Of a DNA stretch of 64,000 nt, positions 8,271-17,270 are shown piece by piece. The notes under the pieces were generated by a model that worked only from the letters and a program-made list of their open reading frames with translations, was not told the origin of the DNA and searched no databases. This DNA comes from Brachybacterium huguangmaarense (GTDB taxonomy: Bacteria > Actinomycetota > Actinomycetes > Actinomycetales > Dermabacteraceae): the NCBI RefSeq assembly GCF_025725725.1, contig NZ_CP107020.1:372001-436000 (forward strand), given 5' to 3'. How positions within the stretch are numbered: position 1 is the first letter of the stretch; each line of letters starts with the position of its first letter. The position numbers were made by a program, and so were the translations under genes.

Positions 8271-8559
8271 CTCCGCGACCACCGTGCCGGGATCACCCCG
8301 TGCGAGAGGTGCTGGGCGCCGTCCCGCCGGGCCCCCGCACGCCCCCAGCCCCCGGTCCGACCGTGCTCGGCGCCGCGCCGCCGGCCCCGCGCCGACCTCC
8401 CCGCCGCGGTCCTGTCCCCGTCGCGAGCCGACCCGCCGCCCCACCAGGCTTCCGGCACCCGGCCCTCCTCGCGGACATCCCCGTCCCGACCGCGAGATCC
8501 GCCACGTCCGACACTTCGTCGATTGCGCAAGTGAGAAATGGTGTGGAACCGTCGTCCCC
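8271..8559. other. Gap before arsR with a TTGCGCAA dyad
   Basis: About 290 bp without a supported gene. Close to the ArsR start a perfect 8-bp dyad TTGCGCAA (8523-8530) sits in an AT-richer patch (8518-8547). That is a plausible promoter/operator position for an ArsR/SmtB-type repressor. The remainder is C-rich and unremarkable. Confidence 0.4.
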
Positions 8560-9090
8560 ATGACCACCGTGCCTCGTGACCCCGAGCGGCCCCCAGTGAC
8601 GTCCGCCGCGCGGGCCGCGGCCGTTCCTGCTGCGGGCGATCCGGAGCCCACCGAGCCCCAGCTGTCGTCGGCGGCGGATACCTTCGCCCTGCTCGCGAGC
8701 CCTGCCCGGCTCCACCTGGTCTGGCTGATGGTGCGCGGGCGCCATGACGTCGGCACCCTCGCCGAGCGCGTGGGCCTGAGCCTGCCCACCACGAGCCAGC
8801 ACCTGAGCCGGCTGCGCCTGGCCGGCATCGTCTCGGCGACCCGCGAGGGTCGGCACAGCTACTACGCCGTCGAGGACCCCCACGTGGTGGGCCTCGTCGA
8901 GCAGATCTTCGAGCACATCGCCCCGGACGGCACCCTCGCCCCCGATCCCACACCGGACAGTAGCCGCGCACCGGACGGCTGGCCCACCCCGGATGATCGG
9001 GCCACCCCGGACGGTCGCCCCGGCGCACCCGGCAGCCCGGCGGCCGACGCCGCGTCCCGACCCTTCCCCTCCTCCCACCCCGAGGCCTGA
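8560..9090 (+). CDS. ArsR/SmtB-family metal-responsive repressor
   Basis: A 176-residue winged-helix repressor. The helix-turn-helix is VGTLAERVGLSLPTTSQHLSRL (about 65-86), followed by a wing (REGRHSYYAVED). There is no Cys, which excludes arsenic-type Cys sensing. The last helix reads DPHVVGLVEQIFEH: Asp-x-His with a second His 11 residues later. That matches three of the four alpha-5 ligands of CzrA-like zinc/cobalt sensors; the fourth His is replaced by Pro. Long disordered N- and C-terminal tails (about 45 and 55 residues, the latter with PDG/TPD repeats) are unusual. The start ATG 8560 has only a weak ribosome site. It precedes a CDF exporter by 3 bp, so it probably represses that exporter until metal binds. 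Confidence 0.88.
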   Translation: MTTVPRDPERPPVTSAARAAAVPAAGDPEPTEPQLSSAADTFALLASPARLHLVWLMVRGRHDVGTLAERVGLSLPTTSQHLSRLRLAGIVSATREGRHSYYAVEDPHVVGLVEQIFEHIAPDGTLAPDPTPDSSRAPDGWPTPDDRATPDGRPGAPGSPAADAASRPFPSSHPEA

Positions 9091-9093
9091 GCC

Positions 9094-10143
9094 ATGACCC
9101 AGAACCCCGAACCCGACGTCACCGGCGAGCCCGCCGACAATCCCAAGGCGCCGGCCGTGCGCCGCGCGACCGCGACCTCGGTCGACCTCACCAAGTTCGC
9201 GTGGCTCTCGATCGCCGCGGCGATCGCGACGATCGCCCTCAAGACGGGGGCATGGGCGATGACCGGGTCCGTCGGCCTCCTGTCCGACGCCGCCGAGTCC
9301 ACGGTCAACCTCGTCGCCGCCGTCGTCGCGCTCATCGCCCTGCGGGTCGCCGCCAAGCCCGCGACGGACCAGTTCCTGTACGGCCGCGCCAAGGCCGAGT
9401 ACTTCTCCGCCGCGGTCGAGGGCGCGATGATCTTCGTCGCGGCGGCCGTCATCCTGGTCACGGCCGTCGAGCGCTTCGTGCATCCGCAGCCGCTCGAGAA
9501 CGTCGGTATCGGTCTGCTGATCTCGGTCGTCGCCTCGATCGTCAACGGGGTGGTCGCCGCCGTGCTGCTGCGCGCCGGGCGGCGCCACCGCTCCATCACC
9601 CTGCGCGCCGACGGCCGGCACCTGCTGACCGACGTGTGGACGTCCGTCGGCGTGCTCGTCGGCGTCGGGCTCGTGTGGGCCACGGGCTGGGAGCGTCTGG
9701 ACGCGGTCGTCGCGTTCGCCGTCGGGATCAACATCATCGTGACCGGCATCCGCCTCATCAGCGAGTCCGTCGGCGGTCTGCTCGACAAGGTCCTGCCCGA
9801 GGAGGACAACGCCGTCATCACCCAGATCCTGCGCCGCCGGACCGACGGCACCGTGACCTTCCACGGGCTCCAGACCCGGGAGGCCGGCCAGCAGAAGTTC
9901 ATGAACGTGCATGTGCTCGTGCCCGACGAGTGGACCGTCAAGCAGGGGCACGACTACATCGACGAGCTCGAGGCCGAGCTGATCGAAGCCCTGCCCGGCC
10001 TGACCGTCGCGACGCATCTCGAGCCGATCTCCGACCCCCTCTCGTACGCGGACATCCCCTCGGCGCAGATCCCGATCCACGACGTCGCCGAGCACGACTC
10101 CTCGCGGCCGCCGCGCCGCGGCACGACGCCGCCGACCCCCTGA
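9094..10143 (+). CDS. CDF-family divalent cation exporter
   Basis: A 349-residue cation diffusion facilitator that would export Zn(II), Co(II), Fe(II) or a similar ion from the cytoplasm by proton antiport. Six membrane segments span residues about 30-220. TM2 carries SDAAESTVN, the form of the metal site seen in a subgroup of CDF proteins, and TM5 carries the classic HxxxD (HLLTD, about 175-179). The C-terminal cytosolic metal-binding domain follows (FHGLQTREAGQQKFMNVHVLV near 250). It is co-transcribed with the ArsR sensor three bases upstream; GAGG lies about 9 bases before the ATG. Confidence 0.9.
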   Translation: MTQNPEPDVTGEPADNPKAPAVRRATATSVDLTKFAWLSIAAAIATIALKTGAWAMTGSVGLLSDAAESTVNLVAAVVALIALRVAAKPATDQFLYGRAKAEYFSAAVEGAMIFVAAAVILVTAVERFVHPQPLENVGIGLLISVVASIVNGVVAAVLLRAGRRHRSITLRADGRHLLTDVWTSVGVLVGVGLVWATGWERLDAVVAFAVGINIIVTGIRLISESVGGLLDKVLPEEDNAVITQILRRRTDGTVTFHGLQTREAGQQKFMNVHVLVPDEWTVKQGHDYIDELEAELIEALPGLTVATHLEPISDPLSYADIPSAQIPIHDVAEHDSSRPPRRGTTPPTP

Positions 10144-10262
10144 GGCGCGCTGCCGCCACACCCGTCGCCCGCGTCGATCCGGCGATCTCGGATGTCGGCT
10201 CCGTGGCTACGCTGGGCCATGGGGCGTGATCGCGGGTCGATCCGCCCCGAGGGAGGTCGTCC

Positions 10263-11819
10263 ATGGAGCATCGCGCCGACACCGTCTCGCGCGGACGCGC
10301 CGCCGGGTCCGGGCTGATCGCCGCCTGGTGCCTCGTCGCCGTCGCCGAGCCCCTCGCCCTCGCCTTCTCCGCCGCCTCGGCCCCGTTCGTGGCGGTCGGG
10401 GAGGCGTTCATCGACCTGATCCCGCCGGGTCTCAAGGACGCGGTGGTCGACCTGTTCGGGACCTACGACAAGCCGGTGCTGTTCGGCGCGATGGCCCTCG
10501 TCTACAGCGCGGCGGCGCTCGGGATCGGTCTGCTCGGCCGCCGGTCCCTCGCGCTCGCGGCCTCCCTGCTCGCCGTCCTCGGCCTCGTCGCGGCCCTCGC
10601 CGTGCTCTCCCGGTCCCACACCACCGTGCTCGACCTGGTGCCCACGGCCGTCGGCACGGCGATCGGGGTGGGCGCCCTGATCCTGCTGCTGCGTCTGGCC
10701 GTGGACGTGCCGCCGGGCGAGGCGGAGGACGACGGCCTCGCGATCGACGCCCGGCGTCGTCGCTTCCTCGTGGCGGCGTTGACGACCGGCGCGCTCGCCG
10801 TGGCCGTCGGCGTGCTCGGCCGCGCGGCGGCCGGGGCGCGAGCGGCCGCGGAGGTGGCGCGCACGCTCTTCGCGGTGCCCGCTCCCGCGGTGCCCGCCCC
10901 GCCGATCCCCGCGGCCGCACAGGTGGATCTCGCCGGGATGCCGCCGTTCCTCACCCCGGCCGCCGACTTCTACCGCATCGACACCGCCCTCGCGGTCCCG
11001 CGCATCGATGCGCGCACATGGTCGCTGCGGGTCACCGGCCTCGTCGAGCACGAGCTGCAGATCGGGATCGACGAGCTGCTCGCGGAGCCCATGACCGAGG
11101 CGCACGTGACCCTGACCTGCGTGTCCAACCCCGTCGGCGGGGATCTCGCGGGCAATGCGACCTGGACCGGCGTGCCCGTCCGCACGCTGCTCGAGCGCGC
11201 CGGGGTGCGCGCGGGGGCCGACATGGTGCTCTCGCGGTCCGTCGACGGGTTCACGGCGTCGACCCCGCTCGAGGCGCTGACCGACGAGCGGGCGGCGCTG
11301 CTCGCGGTGGGGATGAACGGCCGGCCGCTGCCGCTCGAGCACGGCTACCCGGTGCGCATGGTGGTGACGGGACTGTACGGCTACGTGTCGGCGACCAAGT
11401 GGCTCGAGGAGCTCAGGGTCACCCGGTTCGCGGACGAGACGGCGTACTGGACCGACCGCGGCTGGTCCGAGCGCGGGCCCATCAAGATCGCCTCCCGGAT
11501 CGACGTGCCGCGGCCGTCGGCGCGTGTGGGGGCGGGGACCGTGGAGCTCGGCGGGACCGCCTGGGCGCAGCAGCGCGGCATCGCCCGGGTCGAGGTGCGC
11601 GTCGACGACGGCCCCTGGCAGGACGCGCAGCTCGGCGCGAGCGCCGGGGACGACTGCTGGCGGCAGTGGTCGTTCACGTGGGAGGGTGCGAGCTCCGGGG
11701 AGCACCGGGCGACCGTGCGCGCGACCGGCGGCGACGGCGAGGAGCAGACGCCCGACCGCGCCGATCCGGTGCCCGACGGGGCGAGCGGCTGGCACTCGAT
11801 CACGTTCCGCGTCGCGTGA
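10263..11819 (+). CDS. Membrane-anchored molybdopterin oxidoreductase (sulfite-oxidase fold)
   Basis: A 518-residue protein in two parts. Residues about 15-190 hold four or five hydrophobic segments. Residues about 225-400 are an oxidoreductase molybdopterin-binding domain, with the presumed Mo-ligating Cys 286 in VTLTCVSNPVGGDLAG. Residues about 405-518 resemble the Mo-cofactor dimerisation domain (VELGGTAWAQQRGIARVEVR). Relatives oxidise or reduce small oxo-compounds such as sulfite or sulfoxides; the substrate here is unknown. There is no separate Tat peptide, although an RRRRFLVAA-like patch occurs near residue 163. GGGAGG precedes the ATG, and TACGCT at 10208-10213 is a plausible -10. 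It appears monocistronic. Confidence 0.88.
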   Translation: MEHRADTVSRGRAAGSGLIAAWCLVAVAEPLALAFSAASAPFVAVGEAFIDLIPPGLKDAVVDLFGTYDKPVLFGAMALVYSAAALGIGLLGRRSLALAASLLAVLGLVAALAVLSRSHTTVLDLVPTAVGTAIGVGALILLLRLAVDVPPGEAEDDGLAIDARRRRFLVAALTTGALAVAVGVLGRAAAGARAAAEVARTLFAVPAPAVPAPPIPAAAQVDLAGMPPFLTPAADFYRIDTALAVPRIDARTWSLRVTGLVEHELQIGIDELLAEPMTEAHVTLTCVSNPVGGDLAGNATWTGVPVRTLLERAGVRAGADMVLSRSVDGFTASTPLEALTDERAALLAVGMNGRPLPLEHGYPVRMVVTGLYGYVSATKWLEELRVTRFADETAYWTDRGWSERGPIKIASRIDVPRPSARVGAGTVELGGTAWAQQRGIARVEVRVDDGPWQDAQLGASAGDDCWRQWSFTWEGASSGEHRATVRATGGDGEEQTPDRADPVPDGASGWHSITFRVA

Positions 11820-11935
11820 GCCCGCGCGCACCCGGCGCGGCCGGCGACCGAGGAGTGGGCGCGACGGCTACGCCCTGAGCGGACCCGCAGGCCCGTCCCG
11901 GCCGCGGGACCGGCCCCGGTCATAGGGTCGTGAGC

Positions 11936-12967
11936 ATGAGCTCGCGCCCCGATACCCCGCACGTCCCCCTGTCGATCCTCGATCTGGTCCCCATGTCCGA
12001 GGGCATGTCGATGCGCGAGGCGATCGCCGCGTCGATGGAGGGGGCCAAGGCCGCGGACCGTCTCGGGTACGAGCGCTACTGGTTCGCCGAGCACCACAAC
12101 ACCCACAACCTCGCCTCGTCCTCGACCGCGCTCCTGATCGACCGGGCCGCGTCGATGACCGAGCGGATCCGCGTCGGATCGGGCGGCGTCATGCTCCCCA
12201 ACCACGCGCCGCTGCGGGTCGCCGAGGACTTCGGCACCTTGATCCAGTTCCACGGGGACCGGATCGACCTGGGGCTCGGCCGCGCGCCGGGCACCGATCC
12301 GGTGACCGCGCAGTTCCTGGCGCGCACCTCCGCCGAGCCGAGCGCGTTCATCGACGCGGTCGAGCAGATCACCCTGTGGTCGGCCGACGCCCCGCCCGAG
12401 GGGCTGCGCGTGGCCGCCGATGTCGCGGCCGGGACCCGCATCCCGATGTGGGTGCTGGGCTCGACGGTCAACGGCGCGCAGCTCGCCGCGCAGCTCGGCA
12501 TGCCGTTCTCGGTCGCCTCCCACTTCGCGCCGTTCCAGCACCTGCAGGCCCTCGACCAGTACCGCCGCGCCTTCAACGCCGAGGCGGACACCGCCCAGGT
12601 CGCCGCACCGCACACGATGGTGGGCGTGAACCTTGTGATCGCCGACACCGACGAGGAGGCCGAGCGCCAGTACTCGACGCTCCTGCAGATGTTCGGGGGC
12701 GTCCTGACCGGGCGGCGCCAGGCGATCCAGCCGCCGTGCACGCGCGAGGAGCTCGAGCGCACGCTGCCCGAGGCGCTCCTGCGCCAGGCGGAGTCGGCGC
12801 TCCAGGTCCGGGCCGTCGGCTCCCCTGCGACCGTGGTCGAGGAGCTCGAGCGGATCGTGCGCAGCACCAAGGCCGACGAGCTCATCCTGACGGCCTACTC
12901 CTTCGACCCGGCCGTCCGCATCCGTGGGCTCGAGCTGCTGGCCGCCGCCTGGGGCACGCTGCGCTGA
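11936..12967 (+). CDS. LLM-class flavin-dependent oxidoreductase
   Basis: A 343-residue luciferase-like monooxygenase of the FMN/F420 TIM-barrel family. Typical segments are SILDLVPMSEG near residue 12, RYWFAEHHNTHNLASSSTALLI near 45, VGSGGVMLPNHAPLRVAEDF near 80 and DLGLGRAPGTDP near 110. The physiological substrate is unknown. The -10 element TAGGGT (11923-11928) ends seven bases before the ATG at 11936, so the transcript is predicted to be leaderless and that ATG is preferred to the in-frame GTG at 11930. Confidence 0.9.
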   Translation: MSSRPDTPHVPLSILDLVPMSEGMSMREAIAASMEGAKAADRLGYERYWFAEHHNTHNLASSSTALLIDRAASMTERIRVGSGGVMLPNHAPLRVAEDFGTLIQFHGDRIDLGLGRAPGTDPVTAQFLARTSAEPSAFIDAVEQITLWSADAPPEGLRVAADVAAGTRIPMWVLGSTVNGAQLAAQLGMPFSVASHFAPFQHLQALDQYRRAFNAEADTAQVAAPHTMVGVNLVIADTDEEAERQYSTLLQMFGGVLTGRRQAIQPPCTREELERTLPEALLRQAESALQVRAVGSPATVVEELERIVRSTKADELILTAYSFDPAVRIRGLELLAAAWGTLR

Positions 12968-13027
12968 TCGGGTCTGTCCGACGAGACGGGACGGGGGCGC
13001 TCGTGCGCGCCGCGGGATAATGGCGGT

Positions 13028-13867
13028 GTGAACCCCCTCGTGCTCCAGTCCGACTTCGGTCTCGACGACGGCGCCGTGAGCGCCATGTACGGGGTGGCGG
13101 TGGGCGTCGAGCCACGGCTGCGCATCCACGACGTCACCCACAACATCCCGCCGTACGACATCTGGGAGGCCTCCTACCGCCTCGCCCAGGTGGTCTCGTA
13201 CTGGCCCACGGGCACCGTGTTCGTCTCGGTCGTGGACCCCGGGGTCGGCTCGGACCGGCTGTCCGTGGTCGCGCGCACCGCGACCGGGCATCTCGTGGTG
13301 ACGCCCGACAACGGCACCCTGACGCACCTGCACGCGATCTTCGGCATCACCGAGCTGCGCGAGATCGACGAGACCACGAACCGCCGCGAGGGCTCCGAGC
13401 ACTCCTACACCTTCCACGGCCGGGACATCTACGCCTTCACGGGGGCGCGGCTCGCCTCCGGCGCGATCGACTACGAGCAGGTGGGGCCCGTACTCCCCCT
13501 GGATCGTCTGGTCTCCCTGCACGTCGACGAGCCGCGCCTCGTCGACGGGACCGTCCGCGGCACGATCGACGCGCTCGACGTGCGCTACGGGTCCCTGTGG
13601 ACGTCGATCCCGCGGGAGCTGTTCCTCGAGCTCGGCGTGTCCCACGGCGATCGCATGCAGCTGCGCGTGACCCGCAACGACCGGGTCGTGCACTCCAACC
13701 AGATGCGCTTCGTGCCCAGCTTCGCGGCCGTCGAGCTCGGCGAGTCCCTGCTGTACGTCAACTCGCTCGACCGCATGGCCGTGGCGATCAACCGCGGCAG
13801 CTATGCGCGGGCCTTCGACCTGGGCACGGGCAACGGCTGGAAGGTCGCCCTCGGCCTCGTCGTCTGA
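13028..13867 (+). CDS. SAM hydroxide adenosyltransferase (SAM hydrolase, DUF62 family)
   Basis: A 279-residue protein of the SAM-dependent chlorinase/fluorinase superfamily; most bacterial members hydrolyse S-adenosylmethionine to adenosine and methionine. Matching features are QSDFGLDDGAVSAMYGV near residue 7, DVTHNIPPYDIWEASYRLAQV near 38, VSVVDPGVGSDR near 66, TPDNGTLTHL near 92 and FHGRDIYA near 130, plus the C-terminal beta-barrel. GATAAT (13016-13021) lies six bases before the GTG start, predicting a leaderless message. The next genes form a complete ECF transporter 55 bp downstream, so the enzyme may process the vitamin or nucleoside-like cargo, or its breakdown. Confidence 0.9.
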   Translation: MNPLVLQSDFGLDDGAVSAMYGVAVGVEPRLRIHDVTHNIPPYDIWEASYRLAQVVSYWPTGTVFVSVVDPGVGSDRLSVVARTATGHLVVTPDNGTLTHLHAIFGITELREIDETTNRREGSEHSYTFHGRDIYAFTGARLASGAIDYEQVGPVLPLDRLVSLHVDEPRLVDGTVRGTIDALDVRYGSLWTSIPRELFLELGVSHGDRMQLRVTRNDRVVHSNQMRFVPSFAAVELGESLLYVNSLDRMAVAINRGSYARAFDLGTGNGWKVALGLVV

Positions 13868-13922
13868 GCCCCGCCCCGCCGGCCCGTTCGTGCCCGTCCC
13901 CGTTCTCGAGTCTGGAGTCCTC

Positions 13923-14477
13923 ATGGCCCGTCACACCTCACCCGTCGTCCAGGTCGTCGCCATCGGCATCGGCGCTGCGCTCTTCTTCGTGCTGGGGCGC
14001 TTCGCCTCGATCCCCACCCCGATCCCCAACACGACCATCAACATCCAGTACGCGATCCTCGCCGTCTTCGCCGTCCTGTACGGACCGCTCGCGGGGCTGC
14101 TGATCGGGATCATCGGCCACGTCCTCATCGACGCGACGGGCTTCGGCATCTGGGTCTCGTGGGAGGCCGCCTCGGCCGTGTTCGGGCTCGTCGTGGGGCT
14201 CGTCATGCTGCGCAACCGGATCCACGAGGGCGAGTTCCCCGTCTCGACGGCGGTGCGCTTCAACGTCGCCGTCGTCGTGGGCCACGCGATCGCATGGCTG
14301 CTCATCGCCCCGCTCGGCGACATCCTGATCTACGGCGAGCCCGCCGACAAGGTCTTCACCCAGGGGGTCTTCGCCTTCGTCTCCAACGCCCTGACGGCCG
14401 GGATCCTGGGGACGATCATCCTGGCCATCTACGCCCGCACGCGCACCCGCACCGGCTCGCTCACGGTCGAGCCGTGA
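13923..14477 (+). CDS. ECF transporter substrate-binding (S) component, UPF0397 type
   Basis: A 184-residue membrane protein with about five hydrophobic segments. The pattern VVAIGIGAALFFVLGRF near residue 10, IPTPIPNTTINIQYAILAVF near 30, then LYGPLAGLLIGIIGHVLIDATG near 50 is that of UPF0397/ECF S components. These capture a small vitamin-like molecule in the membrane. Substrate names such as riboflavin have been attached to relatives, but the neighbouring SAM hydrolase makes an adenosine- or methionine-derived cargo equally possible. The ATG start at 13923 follows GGAGTCCTC. Its stop overlaps the ATPase start (GTGA). Confidence 0.85.
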   Translation: MARHTSPVVQVVAIGIGAALFFVLGRFASIPTPIPNTTINIQYAILAVFAVLYGPLAGLLIGIIGHVLIDATGFGIWVSWEAASAVFGLVVGLVMLRNRIHEGEFPVSTAVRFNVAVVVGHAIAWLLIAPLGDILIYGEPADKVFTQGVFAFVSNALTAGILGTIILAIYARTRTRTGSLTVEP

Positions 14478-16303
14478 CGTCCCCTGCGCCGGGAGCCGCC
14501 GCGGGCGCGTCCGCCGACGGACGCGAGGTCCTCATCGAGCTGTCCGGCTACTCCTTCCAGTACCGGGCGCAGGCGGTGCCCACGCTGCACGACATCGACC
14601 TCGTGGTCCGGCGCGGGGAGAAGATCGCGATCGTCGGCGCCTCGGGCTCGGGGAAGTCGACGCTGCTCGCGGCGATCAACGGGCTCGTGCCCCACCATCA
14701 CCGCGGCACGTCGACGGGCACGGTGCGCGTCGCGGGCCTCGACCCCGCGAGCGTGCCGCTCGTGGAGACCGCGCGCCGGGTGGGGACCGTGCTGCAGGAC
14801 ACGAGCGGCCAGTTCGTGGGTCTCACGGTCGCCGAGGACATCGCCTTCAGCCTCGAGAACCAGCAGCTGCCGCATGCCGAGATGCCCGCGCGCGTCACGG
14901 CGGCGGCCGCCGCCGCCGGCATCGCGGACCATCTGGACAGGGCCCCGCAGGATCTCTCGGGTGGCCAGAAGCAGCGCGTCGCGATCGCCGGCGTGCTGGT
15001 CGACGAGGTCGACGTGCTCGTCTTCGACGAGCCGCTCGCGATGCTCGACCCCGCCTCGGGCCGCGCGGCGATCGAGTTGATCGACACGCTGCACCGCGAC
15101 CGCGGCGTGACGGTCGTGATCGTCGAGCATCGGCTCGAGGACGTCCTGCACCGCGACGTCGACCGAATCGTGCTCATGGACGCGGGCCGCATCGTCGCCG
15201 ACTGCGGGCCCGACGAGCTCGTCGCCTCGGGGCTGCTCGAACAGCACGGCATCCGGCCGCCGCTGCACGTCGCCGCGCTGCGCTACGCAGGAGCGCCCGT
15301 CACGGCCGACCAGGCCCCCGCGCGCGCCGAGCGGATCGACCTCGCGGAGGAGCAGGTCGCCGCCGTCCGCGCCTGGGTCGCCCGAGCGCCCCGGCGGCCG
15401 GGCGCCGAGGAGCTGCCCGCGGCCCCGGCCCTCGACCTCCAGGACGTCGGCTGCGTGATCGAGCGTCCGGGCGACGAGCCCGACGTACGAGCCCTGGAGG
15501 GCGTGAGCGCCCGCATCCGCCGCGGCGAGATGGTCGGGATCATCGGGTCCAACGGCGCCGGGAAGTCGACCCTCGCGCGGGTGATCTGCGGGTTCGAGCG
15601 CAACTCCGAGGGCACCGTGCTGATCGACGGGGCCGACGCCGGGACCTGGCCGCTCGCCGAGCGCGGGGAGCACGTCGGCTTCGTCCTGCAAGAGCCCGGC
15701 CAGATGATCTCCCGCCCCCTGATCGCCGAGGAGATCGCCCTCGGGCTGCGCGCCCGCGGTCTCGACGCCGAGGAGATCGCCCGCCGCACCGAGCGCGTGC
15801 TCGAGATCTGCGGGCTGCGGCCGTTCCGCTCGTGGCCCGTCTCCGCGCTCAGCCACGGCCAGAAGAAGCGCCTGACGATCGCGTCGGTGCTCGCCCTCGA
15901 GCCCGACGTGCTGATCCTCGACGAGCCGACCGCGGGACAGGACTTCGCGCACTACACCGAGTTCATGGACTTCCTGCGCTCGGTCAACGCGCACGGCACG
16001 ACCGTCCTGCTCATCACCCATGACATGCATCTGGCGCTCGAGTACACCGATCGGGTGCTCGTGGTGTCCGGCGGGCGCCTGCTCGCCGATGCGCATCCGG
16101 CCGACGTCCTGACCGACGACGGGATCACCTCCCGTGCCGACCTCGTGACCACGGGCCTGTACACGCTCGCCCAGCGCTGCGGCCTGGCCGACGCCTCGGC
16201 TCTCGTGCGGCGCTTCGTGGACGTGGACCGTGCGGCGCGCGCCATCGCGTCGCCGGGCGAGGCCGCGGGCGTCGCCTCGACGGCGGGGAGGAGCGAGGGA
16301 TGA
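14474..16303 (+). CDS. Fused double ECF transporter ATPase (EcfA-EcfA')
   Basis: A 609-residue protein with two ABC ATPase domains in one chain. Domain 1 has Walker A GASGSGKST near 55, signature LSGGQKQR near 160 and Walker B VLVFDEPLAMLD near 178. Domain 2 has Walker A GSNGAGKST near 358, a degenerate signature LSHGQKKR near 459 and Walker B VLILDEPTAGQD near 478. The asymmetry in the signature motif is typical of heterodimeric EcfA pairs. The start is the GTG at 14474, overlapping the S-component stop; the end overlaps the T component by ATGA. It powers the cassette in the cytoplasm. Confidence 0.92.
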   Translation: MTSPAPGAAAGASADGREVLIELSGYSFQYRAQAVPTLHDIDLVVRRGEKIAIVGASGSGKSTLLAAINGLVPHHHRGTSTGTVRVAGLDPASVPLVETARRVGTVLQDTSGQFVGLTVAEDIAFSLENQQLPHAEMPARVTAAAAAAGIADHLDRAPQDLSGGQKQRVAIAGVLVDEVDVLVFDEPLAMLDPASGRAAIELIDTLHRDRGVTVVIVEHRLEDVLHRDVDRIVLMDAGRIVADCGPDELVASGLLEQHGIRPPLHVAALRYAGAPVTADQAPARAERIDLAEEQVAAVRAWVARAPRRPGAEELPAAPALDLQDVGCVIERPGDEPDVRALEGVSARIRRGEMVGIIGSNGAGKSTLARVICGFERNSEGTVLIDGADAGTWPLAERGEHVGFVLQEPGQMISRPLIAEEIALGLRARGLDAEEIARRTERVLEICGLRPFRSWPVSALSHGQKKRLTIASVLALEPDVLILDEPTAGQDFAHYTEFMDFLRSVNAHGTTVLLITHDMHLALEYTDRVLVVSGGRLLADAHPADVLTDDGITSRADLVTTGLYTLAQRCGLADASALVRRFVDVDRAARAIASPGEAAGVASTAGRSEG

Positions 16304-17130
16304 GCGCGCCCGTGCTCGGGTACATCGATCGGCCCGGCTGGCTGCACACGCTCACGGGCACCGCGAAGCTCGTGCTCGTCGTCGGCGTGGTGGTGGGCGC
16401 GATGATCGGCTTCGACCCGCGCTATCTCGTGGCGCTCGCCGTGCTGTCGGTCGTGCTGTGGGTGGCCTCGCGCGTGCGGCTGCGCGACCTCGCGGTCGTG
16501 CTGTCCATCGTCGGCGCCTTCATGGTGCTCAACAACGTGCTGATCTTCCTGTTCGCCCCGGGCTACGGGAGCGACCTGTTCGGCACCCGGCACGTGCTCG
16601 TCCACGGGCCGTGGCGGTGGGATCTCACGAGCGAGCAGCTCTACTACCAGCTGCTCGTGACGCTCAAGTACGTCGCCGTCCTGCCGAGCGTCCTGCTGTT
16701 CATCGCGACCACCCGACCCCCGGAGTTCGCCTCCTCGCTCAACCGGGTGGGCGTGCCGTACCGGTTCGCCTACGCCGTCTCCCTCGCGCTGCGGTACATC
16801 CCGGACGTCCAGCGGGACTTCCGCACCATCTCCCACGCCCAGCAGGCGCGCGGCCTGGACACCTCCTCGCGCGCGGCGCTGGCCACACGCGTCAGGAATC
16901 TGGTGTCCGTGCTGATGCCGCTCCTGCTCGGGGCGCTCGACCGCATCGAGACGGTCTCGGCCGCGATGGAGCTGCGGGGTTTCGGCCGGGGACGCCGCCG
17001 CACGTGGTACGACCAGCGCCCTCTGCGGGCGCGCGATGCGGCCGTGATGGCGCTCGCGGTCGTCCTGGTCGTCGTGCCGATCCTGCTGCTCGCGGTCGAC
17101 GGCGGACGCTACTGGAACATCTTCGTCTGA
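16300..17130 (+). CDS. ECF transporter transmembrane (T) component
   Basis: A 276-residue energy-coupling EcfT/CbiQ-like protein with about five membrane helices. The coupling motifs are AQQARGLD near residue 183 and a second Ala-Met-Glu-Leu-Arg-Gly box (AAMELRGFGRG) near 224; both match the Ala-Arg-Gly signatures that dock the ATPases. It begins inside the stop codon of the ATPase gene (ATGA), completing the S-AA-T operon. Confidence 0.92.
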   Translation: MSAPVLGYIDRPGWLHTLTGTAKLVLVVGVVVGAMIGFDPRYLVALAVLSVVLWVASRVRLRDLAVVLSIVGAFMVLNNVLIFLFAPGYGSDLFGTRHVLVHGPWRWDLTSEQLYYQLLVTLKYVAVLPSVLLFIATTRPPEFASSLNRVGVPYRFAYAVSLALRYIPDVQRDFRTISHAQQARGLDTSSRAALATRVRNLVSVLMPLLLGALDRIETVSAAMELRGFGRGRRRTWYDQRPLRARDAAVMALAVVLVVVPILLLAVDGGRYWNIFV

Positions 17131-17270
17131 GCCGCGGGCCCGCGGGGGCGGGGATCGCGGAGAGGCGCGGAGGGGTGCAGCGGGGCCCGGAGGGGCGCGG
17201 CTCGCCTGCGGAGCCCTGGTCTCACCCTCTCCGATCGGGCAGGACTGGGCAGGACGTGGGCGCACCCCGC

